A stretch of DNA of 64,000 nucleotides from Dyella japonica A8 (GCF_000725385.1 NZ_CP008884.1:4526001-4590000), one strand, 5' to 3'; numbered from the stretch's first letter, positions 16,776 through 27,672 are shown. Numbers and translations are program-made. Notes: a model not told the origin generated them from the sequence alone.

Positions 16776-17438
16776 ATGACCTCCATTCCCCAGGAAGCGG
16801 TAGGTAGCCGCTTCGACCCGCACCAGATGCTGCATGCGCGCGAGCGCACCTGGGCCGCCCTGCGCGGCATCCGCGAGCGCATGCGTCCCGGCATTACCGA
16901 GGAAGAAGCCAAGGCCGAAGCGGCCGAGGTGTTCCGCGCGCTGGGCATGGAGCGGCTGTGGCACCCAGTGATCATCCGCATCGGCGCGAACACCACCAAG
17001 ACCTACCGCGAGCGCTCCGAGCCGGTGCGGCTTGGCGAGAACGACATCTACTTCATCGACCTCGGACTGGTGTTCGAAGGCCATGAAGGCGACGTGGGCG
17101 ACACCTTCGTGATCGGCCATGCCCCGGAAAAGCAGGCCTGCGCCGATGCCGCGCGCGAACTGTTCCGCGCCACCGCCGAGGCGTGGCGTAGCCGAGGCCT
17201 CACCGGCGAAGCGCTCTACGCGTTTGCCGAGCAACAGGCCGAGGCCATGGGCTGGCGTCTCAACCACGAGATCAAGGGTCATCGGGTCAGCGACTTTCCC
17301 CACTCGGTGCACAAGGCCGGCGACCTGGGCGAGTACGGCGACCGCCCGTCCAGCGGCCTGTGGATCCTGGAGATCCAGATCGCCCATCCGACCGAGCCTT
17401 ACGGCGCGTTCTACGAGGATCTGTTGACCCGCGACTGA
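16776..17438 (+). CDS. M24 family metallopeptidase (aminopeptidase P-like)
   Basis: A 220-residue protein consisting only of a pita-bread-fold M24 catalytic domain; the usual N-terminal domain of prolidases is absent. Metal ligands can be followed: FIDLGLVFEGHEGDVGDTF supplies the two aspartates, NHEIKGHRVSDFPH a histidine, LWILEIQIAHP a glutamate and AFYEDLL the final glutamate. The NHEIKGH segment departs from the usual GHGIG loop, so substrate preference may differ. Start at 16776 chosen to remove a Pro-rich extension. Confidence 0.82.
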   Translation: MTSIPQEAVGSRFDPHQMLHARERTWAALRGIRERMRPGITEEEAKAEAAEVFRALGMERLWHPVIIRIGANTTKTYRERSEPVRLGENDIYFIDLGLVFEGHEGDVGDTFVIGHAPEKQACADAARELFRATAEAWRSRGLTGEALYAFAEQQAEAMGWRLNHEIKGHRVSDFPHSVHKAGDLGEYGDRPSSGLWILEIQIAHPTEPYGAFYEDLLTRD

Positions 17439-17469
17439 GCGTCACGACCACTCTGCGGAGGGGCTGTCC

Positions 17470-17967
17470 ATGATGACCGGCGATACCGTGATGGAAGGTG
17501 GCTGCGATTGCGGCCAGATCCGTTACCGCTTCGATGGGCCGCCACTGTTCGTGCACTGCTGCCATTGCCGCTGGTGCCAGCGCGAAACGGGCACGGCCTT
17601 CGCGCTCAACGCGATGATCGAGACGGAGCGCCTGACCCTGCTCGCCGGCATGTCCGAGGTGATCATGACGCCCTCGGAAAGCGGCAAGGGCCAGAAGATC
17701 TTCCGCTGCCCGACCTGCCGGATTGCCCTGTGGAGCCACTATGGCGGTGGCGGCGATGCCGTGGCTTTCATCCGGGTAGGTACCATGGACGAGCCGTTCC
17801 GGGTCAGCCCGGACATCCACATCTACACCGCCAGCAAGCAGCCCTGGGTGGTGATTCCCGCGGGCGTGCCGGCGGTGGAGGCGTTCTATTCGCTGGATGA
17901 GTACTGGCCGCCGGAGAGCCAGGCGCGGCGGCTGGCCCTGCGCGAGAAGCGGGCCAGCCGGCAGTAA
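17470..17967 (+). CDS. GFA (glutathione-dependent formaldehyde-activating / CENP-V) family protein
   Basis: A 165-residue zinc protein with the GFA cysteine pattern: [27 protein letters not shown] and [15 protein letters not shown]. Members bind two zincs, and a few act as S-hydroxymethylglutathione synthase; most have unknown substrates. The start at 17470 has GGAGGGG upstream; ATG 17473 is an equal choice. It stands 31 bases after the M24 gene, probably co-transcribed. Confidence 0.9.
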   Translation: MMTGDTVMEGGCDCGQIRYRFDGPPLFVHCCHCRWCQRETGTAFALNAMIETERLTLLAGMSEVIMTPSESGKGQKIFRCPTCRIALWSHYGGGGDAVAFIRVGTMDEPFRVSPDIHIYTASKQPWVVIPAGVPAVEAFYSLDEYWPPESQARRLALREKRASRQ

Positions 17968-17988
17968 GCCTCTGTGAGACTAGCCCCT

Positions 17989-18065
17989 TGTGGGAGCGCA
18001 CCCTGTGCGCGACTCATGCTGCCGAATGGTTACCGGGGCCGTCGCGCACAGGGTGCGCTCCCACA
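17989..18065. repeat. 24-bp-arm palindromic repeat (copy C)
   Basis: Arms at 17989-18012 and 18042-18065 are identical to those of copy A, with a 29-base loop. Unlike copies A and B it lies between two plus-strand genes (GFA protein and prfC), so it would act as terminator for the first or as a processing signal. Confidence 0.9.
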
Positions 18066-18137
18066 GTAAACCCTGCCGCCCCGGCACCCCTCCCTGACCC
18101 TTGGTACAATGGCGGGTTCGCGAGCCCAGATACCCTC

Positions 18138-19739
<1,602 letters not shown>

Positions 19740-19752
19740 GGCCTGCTCATGT

Positions 19753-19788
19753 GACCGTCATTCCCGCGCAAGTTCAGGAATGACGGTC
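19753..19788. repeat. Short dRS3-like hairpin after prfC (copy 3)
   Basis: GACCGTCATTCC (19753-19764) and GGAATGACGGTC (19777-19788) form a perfect 12-bp stem. It has the family ends but a degenerate centre, and lies 13 bases past the prfC stop. Confidence 0.8.
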
Positions 19789-19851
19789 GGCAGGTGTGGC
19801 GGCCATGGCAGCGCTGTTAGCCTTGCCGCTCTTCCATGGGAACCCCCACGC

Positions 19852-20772
19852 ATGCCTGCCAGTCCGATCGCTTTCACCACACCTGCGACCGCTACGCCCT
19901 GGCAGCGCTGGGTAGTGTTTTCTCCCTTCGGCCGCATCGTGTTCTTCGCGGCACTCTACTTTGTGCTGTTCAAACTGGTCGCCGCCGCTGTTGGCGCCAT
20001 GGGTATCGTTGGCCATGGCGTACCGCCCGTGCCGCGCACCATGGGCATCCTGGCCATGCAGCTGATTCCCGCCGTGCTGGCCTACACCATGCTGGTGAAA
20101 GGCATCGAGCGTCGCCCGATGCGCGAGCTGGCCGCCCGGGATATCCCCACGCTTGGCCTTGCCGGCCTGCTGGTCGGCGCGCTGCTGATCAGTGCTGTGG
20201 TGCTCGTGCTGTGGCTGGCCGGCAGCTACCACATCATTGGCGCCAACAACCCGTCGGTGGATTGGTTGCCGGGGATCCTGATTCCCGGCCTGGGCGCCGG
20301 TATCGGCGAAGAGATCATCACGCGTGGCGTATTGTTCCGCGCCGTCGAGGAAGGCCTGGGCACCTGGTGGGCACTCGCCATCTCGGCCTTGTTCTTCGGT
20401 GCCGCCCACATCTTCAACCCGGGCGCCACGTTGTGGAGTTCGCTGGCCATTGCCATTGAGGCAGGCGTGCTGTTGGCCCTCCTGTACCACGTGACGCGAT
20501 CGCTATGGCCGTGCGTTGGTCTGCACGCTGCCTGGAACGTCATGCAAGGCACTGTATACGGCGTCCCGGTGTCGGGCACGCAAGCCCGTGGCTGGCTGAT
20601 CTCCAGCCGCAGCGGCCCGGATTGGCTGAGCGGCGGCGTGTTTGGCGCGGAAGCCTCGGTGGTGGCCCTGATCCTTTGCTCGGCCTGCTCGGCCCTGCTG
20701 CTCATCGTGGCGCTGCGCCGCGGCACCATCATCCCGCCGGCCTGGCAGCGAAAGGCCGTCACGAACTCGTGA
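19852..20772 (+). CDS. CPBP family intramembrane metalloprotease (Abi/CAAX-type)
   Basis: A 306-residue polytopic membrane protein. The three CPBP motifs are intact: GEEIITRGVLFRAVEE (motif 1, EExxxR), FFGAAHIFNPG (motif 2, FxxxH) and LHAAWNVMQG (motif 3, HxxxN). These place glutamates and histidines in the membrane as metal ligands. Bacterial members process membrane substrates or bacteriocin-related peptides; the substrate here is unknown. Start at 19852 (MPASPIAF) preferred to a frame from 19780 that runs through the repeat. Confidence 0.9.
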   Translation: MPASPIAFTTPATATPWQRWVVFSPFGRIVFFAALYFVLFKLVAAAVGAMGIVGHGVPPVPRTMGILAMQLIPAVLAYTMLVKGIERRPMRELAARDIPTLGLAGLLVGALLISAVVLVLWLAGSYHIIGANNPSVDWLPGILIPGLGAGIGEEIITRGVLFRAVEEGLGTWWALAISALFFGAAHIFNPGATLWSSLAIAIEAGVLLALLYHVTRSLWPCVGLHAAWNVMQGTVYGVPVSGTQARGWLISSRSGPDWLSGGVFGAEASVVALILCSACSALLLIVALRRGTIIPPAWQRKAVTNS

Positions 20773-20863
20773 CATCAGCTACCGCCTTCACAAAAGTGCG
20801 GATACCCTGACGGGAACCGCCCCGACCGGGCAGCCATGCCCGGTCCAAAACTTGTGAAGACGC

Positions 20864-23800
20864 ATGGCAGCTCAGAAGAACCGCTATTCCTGGCTGGCGC
20901 ACCAGCCGATGCAGCTGAAGATCCTCATTGCCATCGGCACGCTGGTGCTGCTGTTCGTGATATGCAGCGTCGTCACGTTGCAGTCGCTGGCGCGGCAGGA
21001 CGTCAGCGCGCGCTGGTCAAGGCACACCTATGACGTGCGCGCCAAGATCGACGACGTCTTCGAGCACCTGCAGGCGAGCCAGATCGCCGTGCGCAGCTAC
21101 CTGCTCGACCCGCGCGATGGCGAGCTGGCGAACCACCGGCAGGCCAACGCCGACCTGGCCAAGGACATCGCCGAGCTGCGCAGCCTGACCAGCGACAACC
21201 CGGTGCAGCAGATCCGCATCGACCGCGTGTCGGCGATGGTGAACCAGTGGCAGCAGGAGGCACTGCGCAACGGCGTGGAGCCGATGCAGGCCATCCATGC
21301 CATCGACCCGGGCCAGGCGGCGATCGAACAGGTGCGCGTCCAGAGCGACTACATGAAGCACCTCACCGTCGGGGTCAAGGACATCCTCGCCGTCCTCGAC
21401 GACATGGACGACACGGAGCTCGGCCTGCTCAAGCAACGTGAGGGAACGCAGAACCGCGACGTGGCCGAAGTGCGTGCGGCCATCTGGGTCACCATGCTGC
21501 TGAGCCTTCTGCTCGGCGCCTCGGTGGTCTACATGACCTACCGCCTCATCACCCGGCCGATCCGCCGTATGACCGACCTGATGACGCGCCTGTCCAACCA
21601 CGACCACACCGTGGAAATCCGCCAGATCGAGCGTCGCGACGAGATCGGCGAAATCGCCCGCGCCCTGCAGGTGTTCAAGCAGATGGCGATCGAGACGGCC
21701 GCTCAGACCTGGGTGAAGACGCAGGTCTCCTACATCGCCAGCGATCTGCAGAAAGTGGCGACCGAGCGGGAGTTCGCCCAGCAACTGACCAGCTCACTGG
21801 TGCCGCTGCTCGATTGCGGCGTCGGCGTGCTCTATCGCCTCGACGAGGAACAGCAACGACTGCGCCTGCAAGGCAGCTACGGCTACCAGCAGCGTCGCCA
21901 CCTGAGTACGGAATATGCGCTAGGCGAGGGCCTCGTGGGCCAGTGCGCGCTGGAGCAGAAGCCCATCACCTTGCAGGACGTGCCGGACGACTACGTGCGC
22001 ATCCATTCCGGCACGGGCGAAGCCCCGCCACGCGCCATCACCGTGCTGCCGTTGATCCTGCGCGACAAGCTACTCGGCGTGCTGGAGCTGGCGAGCTTCC
22101 AGCACTTCACCGCCCCGCAGCAACGCCTGCTCGACGAGCTGCTGCCGATCGCCGCGCTGTCGCTGGAGAACCTCGGTCGCGCCATCCGCACGCAGGACCT
22201 GCTCAAGCGCACCAGCGAGCAGGCCGACGAGCTACGCATTTCCGAGGAAACCCTGCGGCGCCAGCAGCACGACCTGCAGGCGTCCAACGAGGAACTCAAC
22301 GCCAAGACCCACGAGTTGCAGGAGCAGTCGCAGCGGCTGCTCGCTTCGGAAGAAGAGCTGCGCGTGCAGACCGAAGAGCTGCAGGCGTCCAACGAAGAGC
22401 TGCGCCAGAAGACCGACACGCTGAACCAGCAGAAACGCACGCTGGAGACGCTGCAGCAGGAAACGCAGGAGAAGGCCGAGGAACTGGCCCGTGCCAGCCA
22501 GTACAAGTCCGAGTTCCTCGCCAACATGTCGCATGAGCTGCGCACGCCGCTCAACAGTTTGCTGATCCTTTCGCGCAGCCTCTCGGACAACCGCGAAGGC
22601 AATCTCGACGAGGAACAGGTGGAGTCGGCACGCATCATCCACGACTCCGGCACCAACCTGCTGCGCCTGATCAACGACATCCTCGACCTGTCCAAGGTAG
22701 AGGCCGGCAAGATGGACGTGGTGCTCGACGATCTCCCGCTGGCCGACCTCGAGCGCACGCTCATGCGCACGTTCAACCACGTAGCGCACGAGAAGAAGCT
22801 CGGCTTCACGGTGCGAATCGGCCCGGACCTGCCGGCAACGCTGCGCACCGACGGCGCCAAGCTCGAGCAGATCGCCAACAACCTCATCGGCAATGCCTTC
22901 AAGTTCACCCACCAGGGCTCGGTGACCGTTCGCTTTGAACGTCCCTCCGCCGCCCTCGCCCTGCCGCCCTCGCTGCAAGGCAAGGACCTGGTCGCCATTG
23001 CCGTCAGCGACACCGGCATCGGCATTCCGCCGGAGAAGATGCAGAAGATCTTCCAGGCCTTTGAGCAGGTCGACGCCAGCACCAGCCGCCAGTACGGCGG
23101 CACCGGGCTGGGCCTGACCATTTCCAAGCGCATCGCCGAACTGCTGGGCGGCGACATCCTGCTGCACAGTGACGCCGGCCACGGCAGCACCTTCACCATC
23201 CTGCTGCCACTGGCCGGCCCCGCCGGACAGGTCGCCGGTGCCGCGGCCACGCAGGCGGCCGCGGTCACGGTGCCGCCTCGCCCTGCCGTGACATCGGCGC
23301 TGCTGCCGGAGACCATCGAGGATGATCGCGACAGCATCGACCCCAGCGATACGGTGATCCTCATCATCGAGGATGACCCGGTGTTCGCGCGCATCCTCGC
23401 CGACATGGTCCGCCGCAAGGGCTATCGCGTGCTCGCCGCGGCGGATGGCGAATCGGGCCTGCAGCTGGCGACGCACTATCGCCCGACCGGCATCCTGCTC
23501 GACGTGATGCTACCGGGCATGGATGGCTGGACGGTGATCGAGCGTCTGAAGGACAGCCCGGCCACGCGTCACGTCCCCGTGCATTTCATTTCGGCGGTGG
23601 ACGAGGCCAATCGTGGCCGCGAGCTCGGCGCGGTGGGTTTCCTTACCAAACCGGTGAGCCGGGAGGCCATCGGCGAAGCCTTCGACCGCCTGCTGCACTT
23701 CGCCGAAGGCCATATGCGCCACCTGCTGATCGTCGACGACGACGCCGACTCGCGCGCCGCCATGCGCACGCTGCTGCGCAACGACGACGTCACCATCGAC

Positions 23801-24547
23801 GAGGCTGGCAGCGCCGAAGAGGCGCTGGAGCGCATGGCCGGCGCCAACTACGACTGCATCGTGCTCGACCTGGGCCTGCCTGGCATGTCGGGCATCGAGT
23901 TCCTCGAGCAGCTTTCCGCGGGAGGCCGGATTCCGCCGGTGGTGGTCTACTCCGGCCGGGAACTGAGCCGCGAGGAAAGCCTCAAGCTGCGCCAGTACAC
24001 CGACAGCATCGTCATCAAGGGCGCGCGCTCGCCCGAGCGCCTGCTCGACGAGGTGAGCCTGTTCCTGCACAGCATCCAGGACGGCCGCACGCATCGTGCC
24101 GGCAACGGCGCCGGCGCCGCGACCACGACGCCCATGTCGCCCGCCACACCGTCGACACACGACGCGAGCGCGCTACACGATCGCAACGTGCTGCTGGTCG
24201 ACGACGACATGCGTAACCTGTTCGCACTGTCCAAGGTGCTGCGTGGCTGGGGCATCCACGTCACCATGGCGCAGGATGGACAGAAGGCGCTCAAGGTCCT
24301 CGCCGACGGCCATGACGTCGAACTCGTGCTCATGGACGTGATGATGCCGGTGATGGATGGGTACGACACCATTCGCGCCATTCGCGCCCAGCCGCAACTG
24401 GCGAAGCTGCCGATCATCGCGCTCACCGCCAAGGCCATGCGCGGCGACCGCGAGAAGTGCCTTGAGGCAGGCGCGAACGATTACCTGTCCAAGCCCATCG
24501 ACATCGACAAGCTGTCGTCGATGATGCATGTGTGGCTGCACCGATGA
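20864..24547 (+). CDS. Hybrid sensor histidine kinase: CHASE3-type sensor, HAMP, GAF, kinase, three receivers
   Basis: A 1227-residue inner-membrane kinase. Order: TM1 (about 16-39), periplasmic four-helix sensor resembling CHASE3 (42-205), TM2 (206-229), HAMP (230-280), GAF (303-440), long heptad coiled coil (443-545), HisKA with SEFLANMSHELRTPLNSLL (phospho-acceptor H557), and HATPase with NLIGNAFKFT, DTGIGIPPE and GGTGLGLTISKRI. Three receivers follow, with predicted phospho-Asp D880 (LLDVMLPGMDG), D1002 (VLDLGLPGMSG) and D1158 (LMDVMMPVMDG). It overlaps cheR by four bases and starts a four-gene signalling operon. This architecture is known from proteobacterial non-flagellar Che-linked kinases; the signal is unknown. 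Confidence 0.95.
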   Translation: MAAQKNRYSWLAHQPMQLKILIAIGTLVLLFVICSVVTLQSLARQDVSARWSRHTYDVRAKIDDVFEHLQASQIAVRSYLLDPRDGELANHRQANADLAKDIAELRSLTSDNPVQQIRIDRVSAMVNQWQQEALRNGVEPMQAIHAIDPGQAAIEQVRVQSDYMKHLTVGVKDILAVLDDMDDTELGLLKQREGTQNRDVAEVRAAIWVTMLLSLLLGASVVYMTYRLITRPIRRMTDLMTRLSNHDHTVEIRQIERRDEIGEIARALQVFKQMAIETAAQTWVKTQVSYIASDLQKVATEREFAQQLTSSLVPLLDCGVGVLYRLDEEQQRLRLQGSYGYQQRRHLSTEYALGEGLVGQCALEQKPITLQDVPDDYVRIHSGTGEAPPRAITVLPLILRDKLLGVLELASFQHFTAPQQRLLDELLPIAALSLENLGRAIRTQDLLKRTSEQADELRISEETLRRQQHDLQASNEELNAKTHELQEQSQRLLASEEELRVQTEELQASNEELRQKTDTLNQQKRTLETLQQETQEKAEELARASQYKSEFLANMSHELRTPLNSLLILSRSLSDNREGNLDEEQVESARIIHDSGTNLLRLINDILDLSKVEAGKMDVVLDDLPLADLERTLMRTFNHVAHEKKLGFTVRIGPDLPATLRTDGAKLEQIANNLIGNAFKFTHQGSVTVRFERPSAALALPPSLQGKDLVAIAVSDTGIGIPPEKMQKIFQAFEQVDASTSRQYGGTGLGLTISKRIAELLGGDILLHSDAGHGSTFTILLPLAGPAGQVAGAAATQAAAVTVPPRPAVTSALLPETIEDDRDSIDPSDTVILIIEDDPVFARILADMVRRKGYRVLAAADGESGLQLATHYRPTGILLDVMLPGMDGWTVIERLKDSPATRHVPVHFISAVDEANRGRELGAVGFLTKPVSREAIGEAFDRLLHFAEGHMRHLLIVDDDADSRAAMRTLLRNDDVTIDEAGSAEEALERMAGANYDCIVLDLGLPGMSGIEFLEQLSAGGRIPPVVVYSGRELSREESLKLRQYTDSIVIKGARSPERLLDEVSLFLHSIQDGRTHRAGNGAGAATTTPMSPATPSTHDASALHDRNVLLVDDDMRNLFALSKVLRGWGIHVTMAQDGQKALKVLADGHDVELVLMDVMMPVMDGYDTIRAIRAQPQLAKLPIIALTAKAMRGDREKCLEAGANDYLSKPIDIDKLSSMMHVWLHR

Positions 24548-25413
24548 ACGAACTGGCCGACAACGCGAAGACGCCCGACACCTCGCTCGACGACATCGAA
24601 ATCGAGCTGTTCATCCGGGCACTCAAACTTCGCTACGGCTATGACTTCACCCAGTACGCGCCGGCCTCGCTGAAGCGGCGCGTGCTGCAGCTGGCCCACG
24701 CGCAGGAAGCGGCCACGGTGAGTGAACTCACCACCCGCCTGTTGCACCAGCCGGATTTCCTGCCCGTGGCACTGGAAGGCCTGTCGGTGCCGGTCTCCGA
24801 GATGTTCCGCGACCCGGATGTGTTCCTCGCCCTGCGCGAGCAGGTCTTGCCCGTGCTCGCCTCCTATCCCCAGATCAACATCTGGCAGGCTGGCTGCGCC
24901 CACGGGCAGGAGGTCTACTCGCTGGCCATCCTGCTGGAGGAAGCTGGGCTCTACGACCGCACGCAGATCTACGCCACGGACTTCAACGAGAGTGCGCTGC
25001 GGCACGCGCAGGAAGGCATCTATCCGGCGCGCGAGGCGCAACTGTGGTCGCGCAACTATCTCGCCGCCGGCGGCAAGCACACGCTGGCCGACTACTACAG
25101 CGCACGCTACGAACTCATCAAGCTCGACCAGCGTCTGCGTCGCAACGTGATCTTCGCCAACCATAATCTGGTGACCGACGAAGTGTTCTGCGAAGCGCAC
25201 CTGGTGCTGTGTCGCAACGTGCTCATCTATTTTTCCGACCCGCTGCAGGATCGCACCCTGGCACTGTTCCGCGACAGCCTGGTGCGCGGTGGCTTTCTTT
25301 GCCTCGGCACGCGCGAGAGCCTGGACTTCGCGCCATCGGCCAGCGACTTCACGCCCGTGGACGCAGCCCGCCGCATTTACCGCCTGGGTCCGCGCGGTAC
25401 GGGCAAGGAATGA
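24544..25413 (+). CDS. CheR-type protein-glutamate methyltransferase
   Basis: A 289-residue SAM-dependent methyltransferase. The N-terminal helical domain has LRYGYDFTQYAPASLKRRV; the catalytic domain has VSEMFRDPDVF, the SAM loop WQAGCAHGQEVYSLAILL (the usual serine is histidine), YATDFNESALRHA and LVLCRNVLIYFS. It modifies glutamates of receptor coiled coils in chemotaxis. No methyl-accepting receptor is present here, so the substrate may be the neighbouring kinase's coiled coil (inference). The start at 24544 overlaps the kinase stop (ATGA). Confidence 0.93.
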   Translation: MNELADNAKTPDTSLDDIEIELFIRALKLRYGYDFTQYAPASLKRRVLQLAHAQEAATVSELTTRLLHQPDFLPVALEGLSVPVSEMFRDPDVFLALREQVLPVLASYPQINIWQAGCAHGQEVYSLAILLEEAGLYDRTQIYATDFNESALRHAQEGIYPAREAQLWSRNYLAAGGKHTLADYYSARYELIKLDQRLRRNVIFANHNLVTDEVFCEAHLVLCRNVLIYFSDPLQDRTLALFRDSLVRGGFLCLGTRESLDFAPSASDFTPVDAARRIYRLGPRGTGKE

Positions 25414-25414
25414 G

Positions 25415-25984
25415 ATGACCGTGCCGCAAGCCATCGTGATCGGTTGTTCGGCCGGCGGACTGACCGCGCTGGAGTCGCTGTTCGCCCACCTCGACCCTGG
25501 CCTGCCGCAGTCCATTGCGGTGTGTTGCCATACGGGCTCGGCGACGGTCGACCTGCTCTGCGAACTGCTCGCCAAACATGCCGCGCTTCCGGTGGAGGAG
25601 GCGCGCGAGCGGTCACCCATGCAGGGTGGCGTCATCCACGTGGCACCCAGCGGCTATCACCTGCTGGTCGAGACCAACCGGCGCTTTGCGCTATCCGTGG
25701 ATCAACGGGTGAGTTTTGCCCGGCCGTCCATCGACGTGCTGTTCGAATCGGCCGCCGAAGCCTGGCGCGACGCACTGATCGGCGTCGTACTCACCGGCGC
25801 CAACAGCGACGGCGCTAACGGCCTGCTTCGTGTCCGGCAATGCGGCGGCATCGCCATCGTGCAGGAGCCGCTGGACGCCGAATCCCCCGCCATGCCGGCC
25901 GCCGCGCTCGAACGCGCCGGCGCCGACTATTGCCTTCCCCTCGCGGACATCGCGCCGCTGCTCAATCGTCTTTGCCTGCCATGA
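25415..25984 (+). CDS. CheB-type protein-glutamate methylesterase without receiver
   Basis: A 189-residue stand-alone CheB catalytic domain. The nucleophile loop is VIGCSAGGLTALESLF, the likely catalytic histidine is in VCCHTGSATVDLL, the middle has GVIHVAPSGYHLLV, and the acid lies in VLTGANSDGANGLL. There is no N-terminal receiver, so regulation must come from a partner, plausibly a receiver of the adjacent kinase. It starts one base after the cheR stop and overlaps the next gene by four bases. Confidence 0.92.
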   Translation: MTVPQAIVIGCSAGGLTALESLFAHLDPGLPQSIAVCCHTGSATVDLLCELLAKHAALPVEEARERSPMQGGVIHVAPSGYHLLVETNRRFALSVDQRVSFARPSIDVLFESAAEAWRDALIGVVLTGANSDGANGLLRVRQCGGIAIVQEPLDAESPAMPAAALERAGADYCLPLADIAPLLNRLCLP

Positions 25985-26976
25985 CCCTGCCTACCCCCAA
26001 GATTCTTGTCGTCGACGACACGGCCGCCAACCTGGTCGCTATGCGGCATCTGCTCGCCAACAGCGGCGCGGCGATCTACGAGGCCAGCAGCGGCAATGCC
26101 GCGCTGGCGCTGTGCCTGGACCACGAGTTCGCGCTGATCCTGCTCGACGTCAACATGCCCGACATGGACGGATTCGAGGTGGCTTTCCTGATCGGCGAGG
26201 ACGAACGCCTGCGCGACACGCCGATCATCTTCGTCACCGCGGCCTATGCCGATGACATCAACCGCGTGCGCGGCTACCACTTCGGCGCGGTCGACTACAT
26301 CGAGAAGCCGATCAACGACATGATCCTGCAGTCCAAGGTGCGCGTCTTCCTGGAACTGTACCGCGCGCGCGCCGAATTGAAGGCGACGCTGGCCGAACTG
26401 GAAGAGCGCAACATGCAGCTCAACGTGGAGATCGCCGAGCGACTGCGCATCGAGGAACGCATTCGCCACCAGGCCACCCACGACATGCTCACCGGCCTGC
26501 CCAATCGCGTGCTCTTCCATGACCGTCTGGTCACCGCCATGCAGCGCGTGCCGCGGCACGGCCCCGGCTTCGCGCTGGCCCTGCTGGATATCGACGGCTT
26601 CAAGGGTGTGAACGACAACCACGGCCATCCGGCTGGCGATGCCTTGCTGAAGGCCATTGCGCTGCGCCTGGGCGACGAGGTGCGCGCCGCCGACACCGTG
26701 GCGCGGCTGGGTGGCGACGAGTTCGCGCTCATCCTGGAAGACATCGGCGACGAAACCTTGCTCCTGCGCCGCTGCGAGCAGGTGTGCTCCAAGCTGGCGG
26801 AGCCGTATCCGCTGGAAGGCAGCAGTGGGCCGTTCGAAGCCCGGGTCAGCGCCAGCATTGGCCTGGCCCTGTGGCAGGGCGCGCACCAGAACGACGAGGC
26901 GCTGATCCAGGCCGCCGACCGCGCGCTCTACCAGGCGAAGGAAGGCGGGAAGAATCGTTGCGTAGTGGCGACCTGA
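25981..26976 (+). CDS. Response regulator with GGDEF output (diguanylate cyclase)
   Basis: A 331-residue protein. The receiver (residues 8-120) has the acidic pair VVDDTAAN, phospho-acceptor D56 (LILLDVNMPDMDG) and a lysine in DYIEKPIN. A coiled coil at 125-160 leads to a GGDEF domain with intact RLGGDEFALIL (244-248) and the inhibitory RxxD I-site RAAD five residues before. So it should make cyclic di-GMP with product feedback. It is the last gene of the kinase-CheR-CheB operon (overlap ATGA) and is the likely phospho-output of the kinase at 20864. Confidence 0.95.
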   Translation: MTLPTPKILVVDDTAANLVAMRHLLANSGAAIYEASSGNAALALCLDHEFALILLDVNMPDMDGFEVAFLIGEDERLRDTPIIFVTAAYADDINRVRGYHFGAVDYIEKPINDMILQSKVRVFLELYRARAELKATLAELEERNMQLNVEIAERLRIEERIRHQATHDMLTGLPNRVLFHDRLVTAMQRVPRHGPGFALALLDIDGFKGVNDNHGHPAGDALLKAIALRLGDEVRAADTVARLGGDEFALILEDIGDETLLLRRCEQVCSKLAEPYPLEGSSGPFEARVSASIGLALWQGAHQNDEALIQAADRALYQAKEGGKNRCVVAT

Positions 26977-27070
26977 GACCTGATCAAGATCTCGGTGAGG
27001 AGTGACGGGACTGGAGATTCCGCACAGGCTCCATGCGCCTGCTCACGATCTCGCTGGAACGTTGGTATTT

Positions 27071-27110
27071 CCTCACCGTCATTCCGGCGCAGGCCGGAAT
27101 GACGGTGAGG
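27071..27110. repeat. Perfect 18-bp-arm dRS3-like hairpin (copy 4)
   Basis: Arms 27071-27088 (CCTCACCGTCATTCCGGC) and 27093-27110 are perfect complements around a GCAG tetraloop. It lies between the diguanylate cyclase and the convergent DUF4442 gene and could end transcripts from both sides, though no T run follows. Confidence 0.88.
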
Positions 27111-27152
27111 GGAATGGGTTGCTCGGAGAACGTGTGTGGGCGCCAGGACCGC

Positions 27153-27623
27153 TCAGGCCGCCTTGCGCGGCGATACCCACATATCGATGCGGGCCCGGAA
27201 AACATCCTCGCCTGCTTCGTTACGCACTGTCACCAACACCGGCCACGCGTAACCGCTGGACGCTTCCACCGCCGGAGCTTCGGGCGTCGCCTGCGCCACC
27301 AATGTGCCCTTGGCCTTGGCCAGGTACTCCACCGTCATGCCCTTGGGAATCCAGCGCATGCTCGAGGGAATCGTCACGTCGGTCATCATGCCGGCCGTGA
27401 GTTCGGCAGCGTTGCAAAGTGCAATCGCGTGCACGGTGCCGATATGGTTATGCACGCGGCGGCGATCGCGGATCGCCACTTCACACCGGCCGGGTTCCAG
27501 TGCCTGGAAGCGTGGCGCTATGGTGGCGAAGTAAGGCGCCTTGAAACAGATCAGGCGGCCATACAGCCAACGGCCAAGCGGCAGCGGCGTCAGGCGACGG
27601 TAGAGCGCAAGCGCTGGATTCAT
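27153..27623 (-). CDS. DUF4442 / hotdog-fold thioesterase-like protein
   Basis: A 156-residue protein resembling the DUF4442 hotdog family: LICFKAPYFATIAPRFQALEPG, then RRRVHNHIGTVHAIALCNAAELTAG, where HNHIGTVHAIALCNAAE is the family core with its central helix, and ends IDMWVSPRK. The start at 27623 has AAGAAGAGG seven bases upstream. It is the last gene of the fadE operon. A role in acyl-CoA or acyl-ACP hydrolysis is inferred from fold and context only. Confidence 0.82.
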   Translation of the reverse strand: MNPALALYRRLTPLPLGRWLYGRLICFKAPYFATIAPRFQALEPGRCEVAIRDRRRVHNHIGTVHAIALCNAAELTAGMMTDVTIPSSMRWIPKGMTVEYLAKAKGTLVAQATPEAPAVEASSGYAWPVLVTVRNEAGEDVFRARIDMWVSPRKAA

Positions 27624-27672
27624 CGTATGCCTCTTCTTTGGCACGGCCGGCCAGGGGTTTCGCTACCACCGA

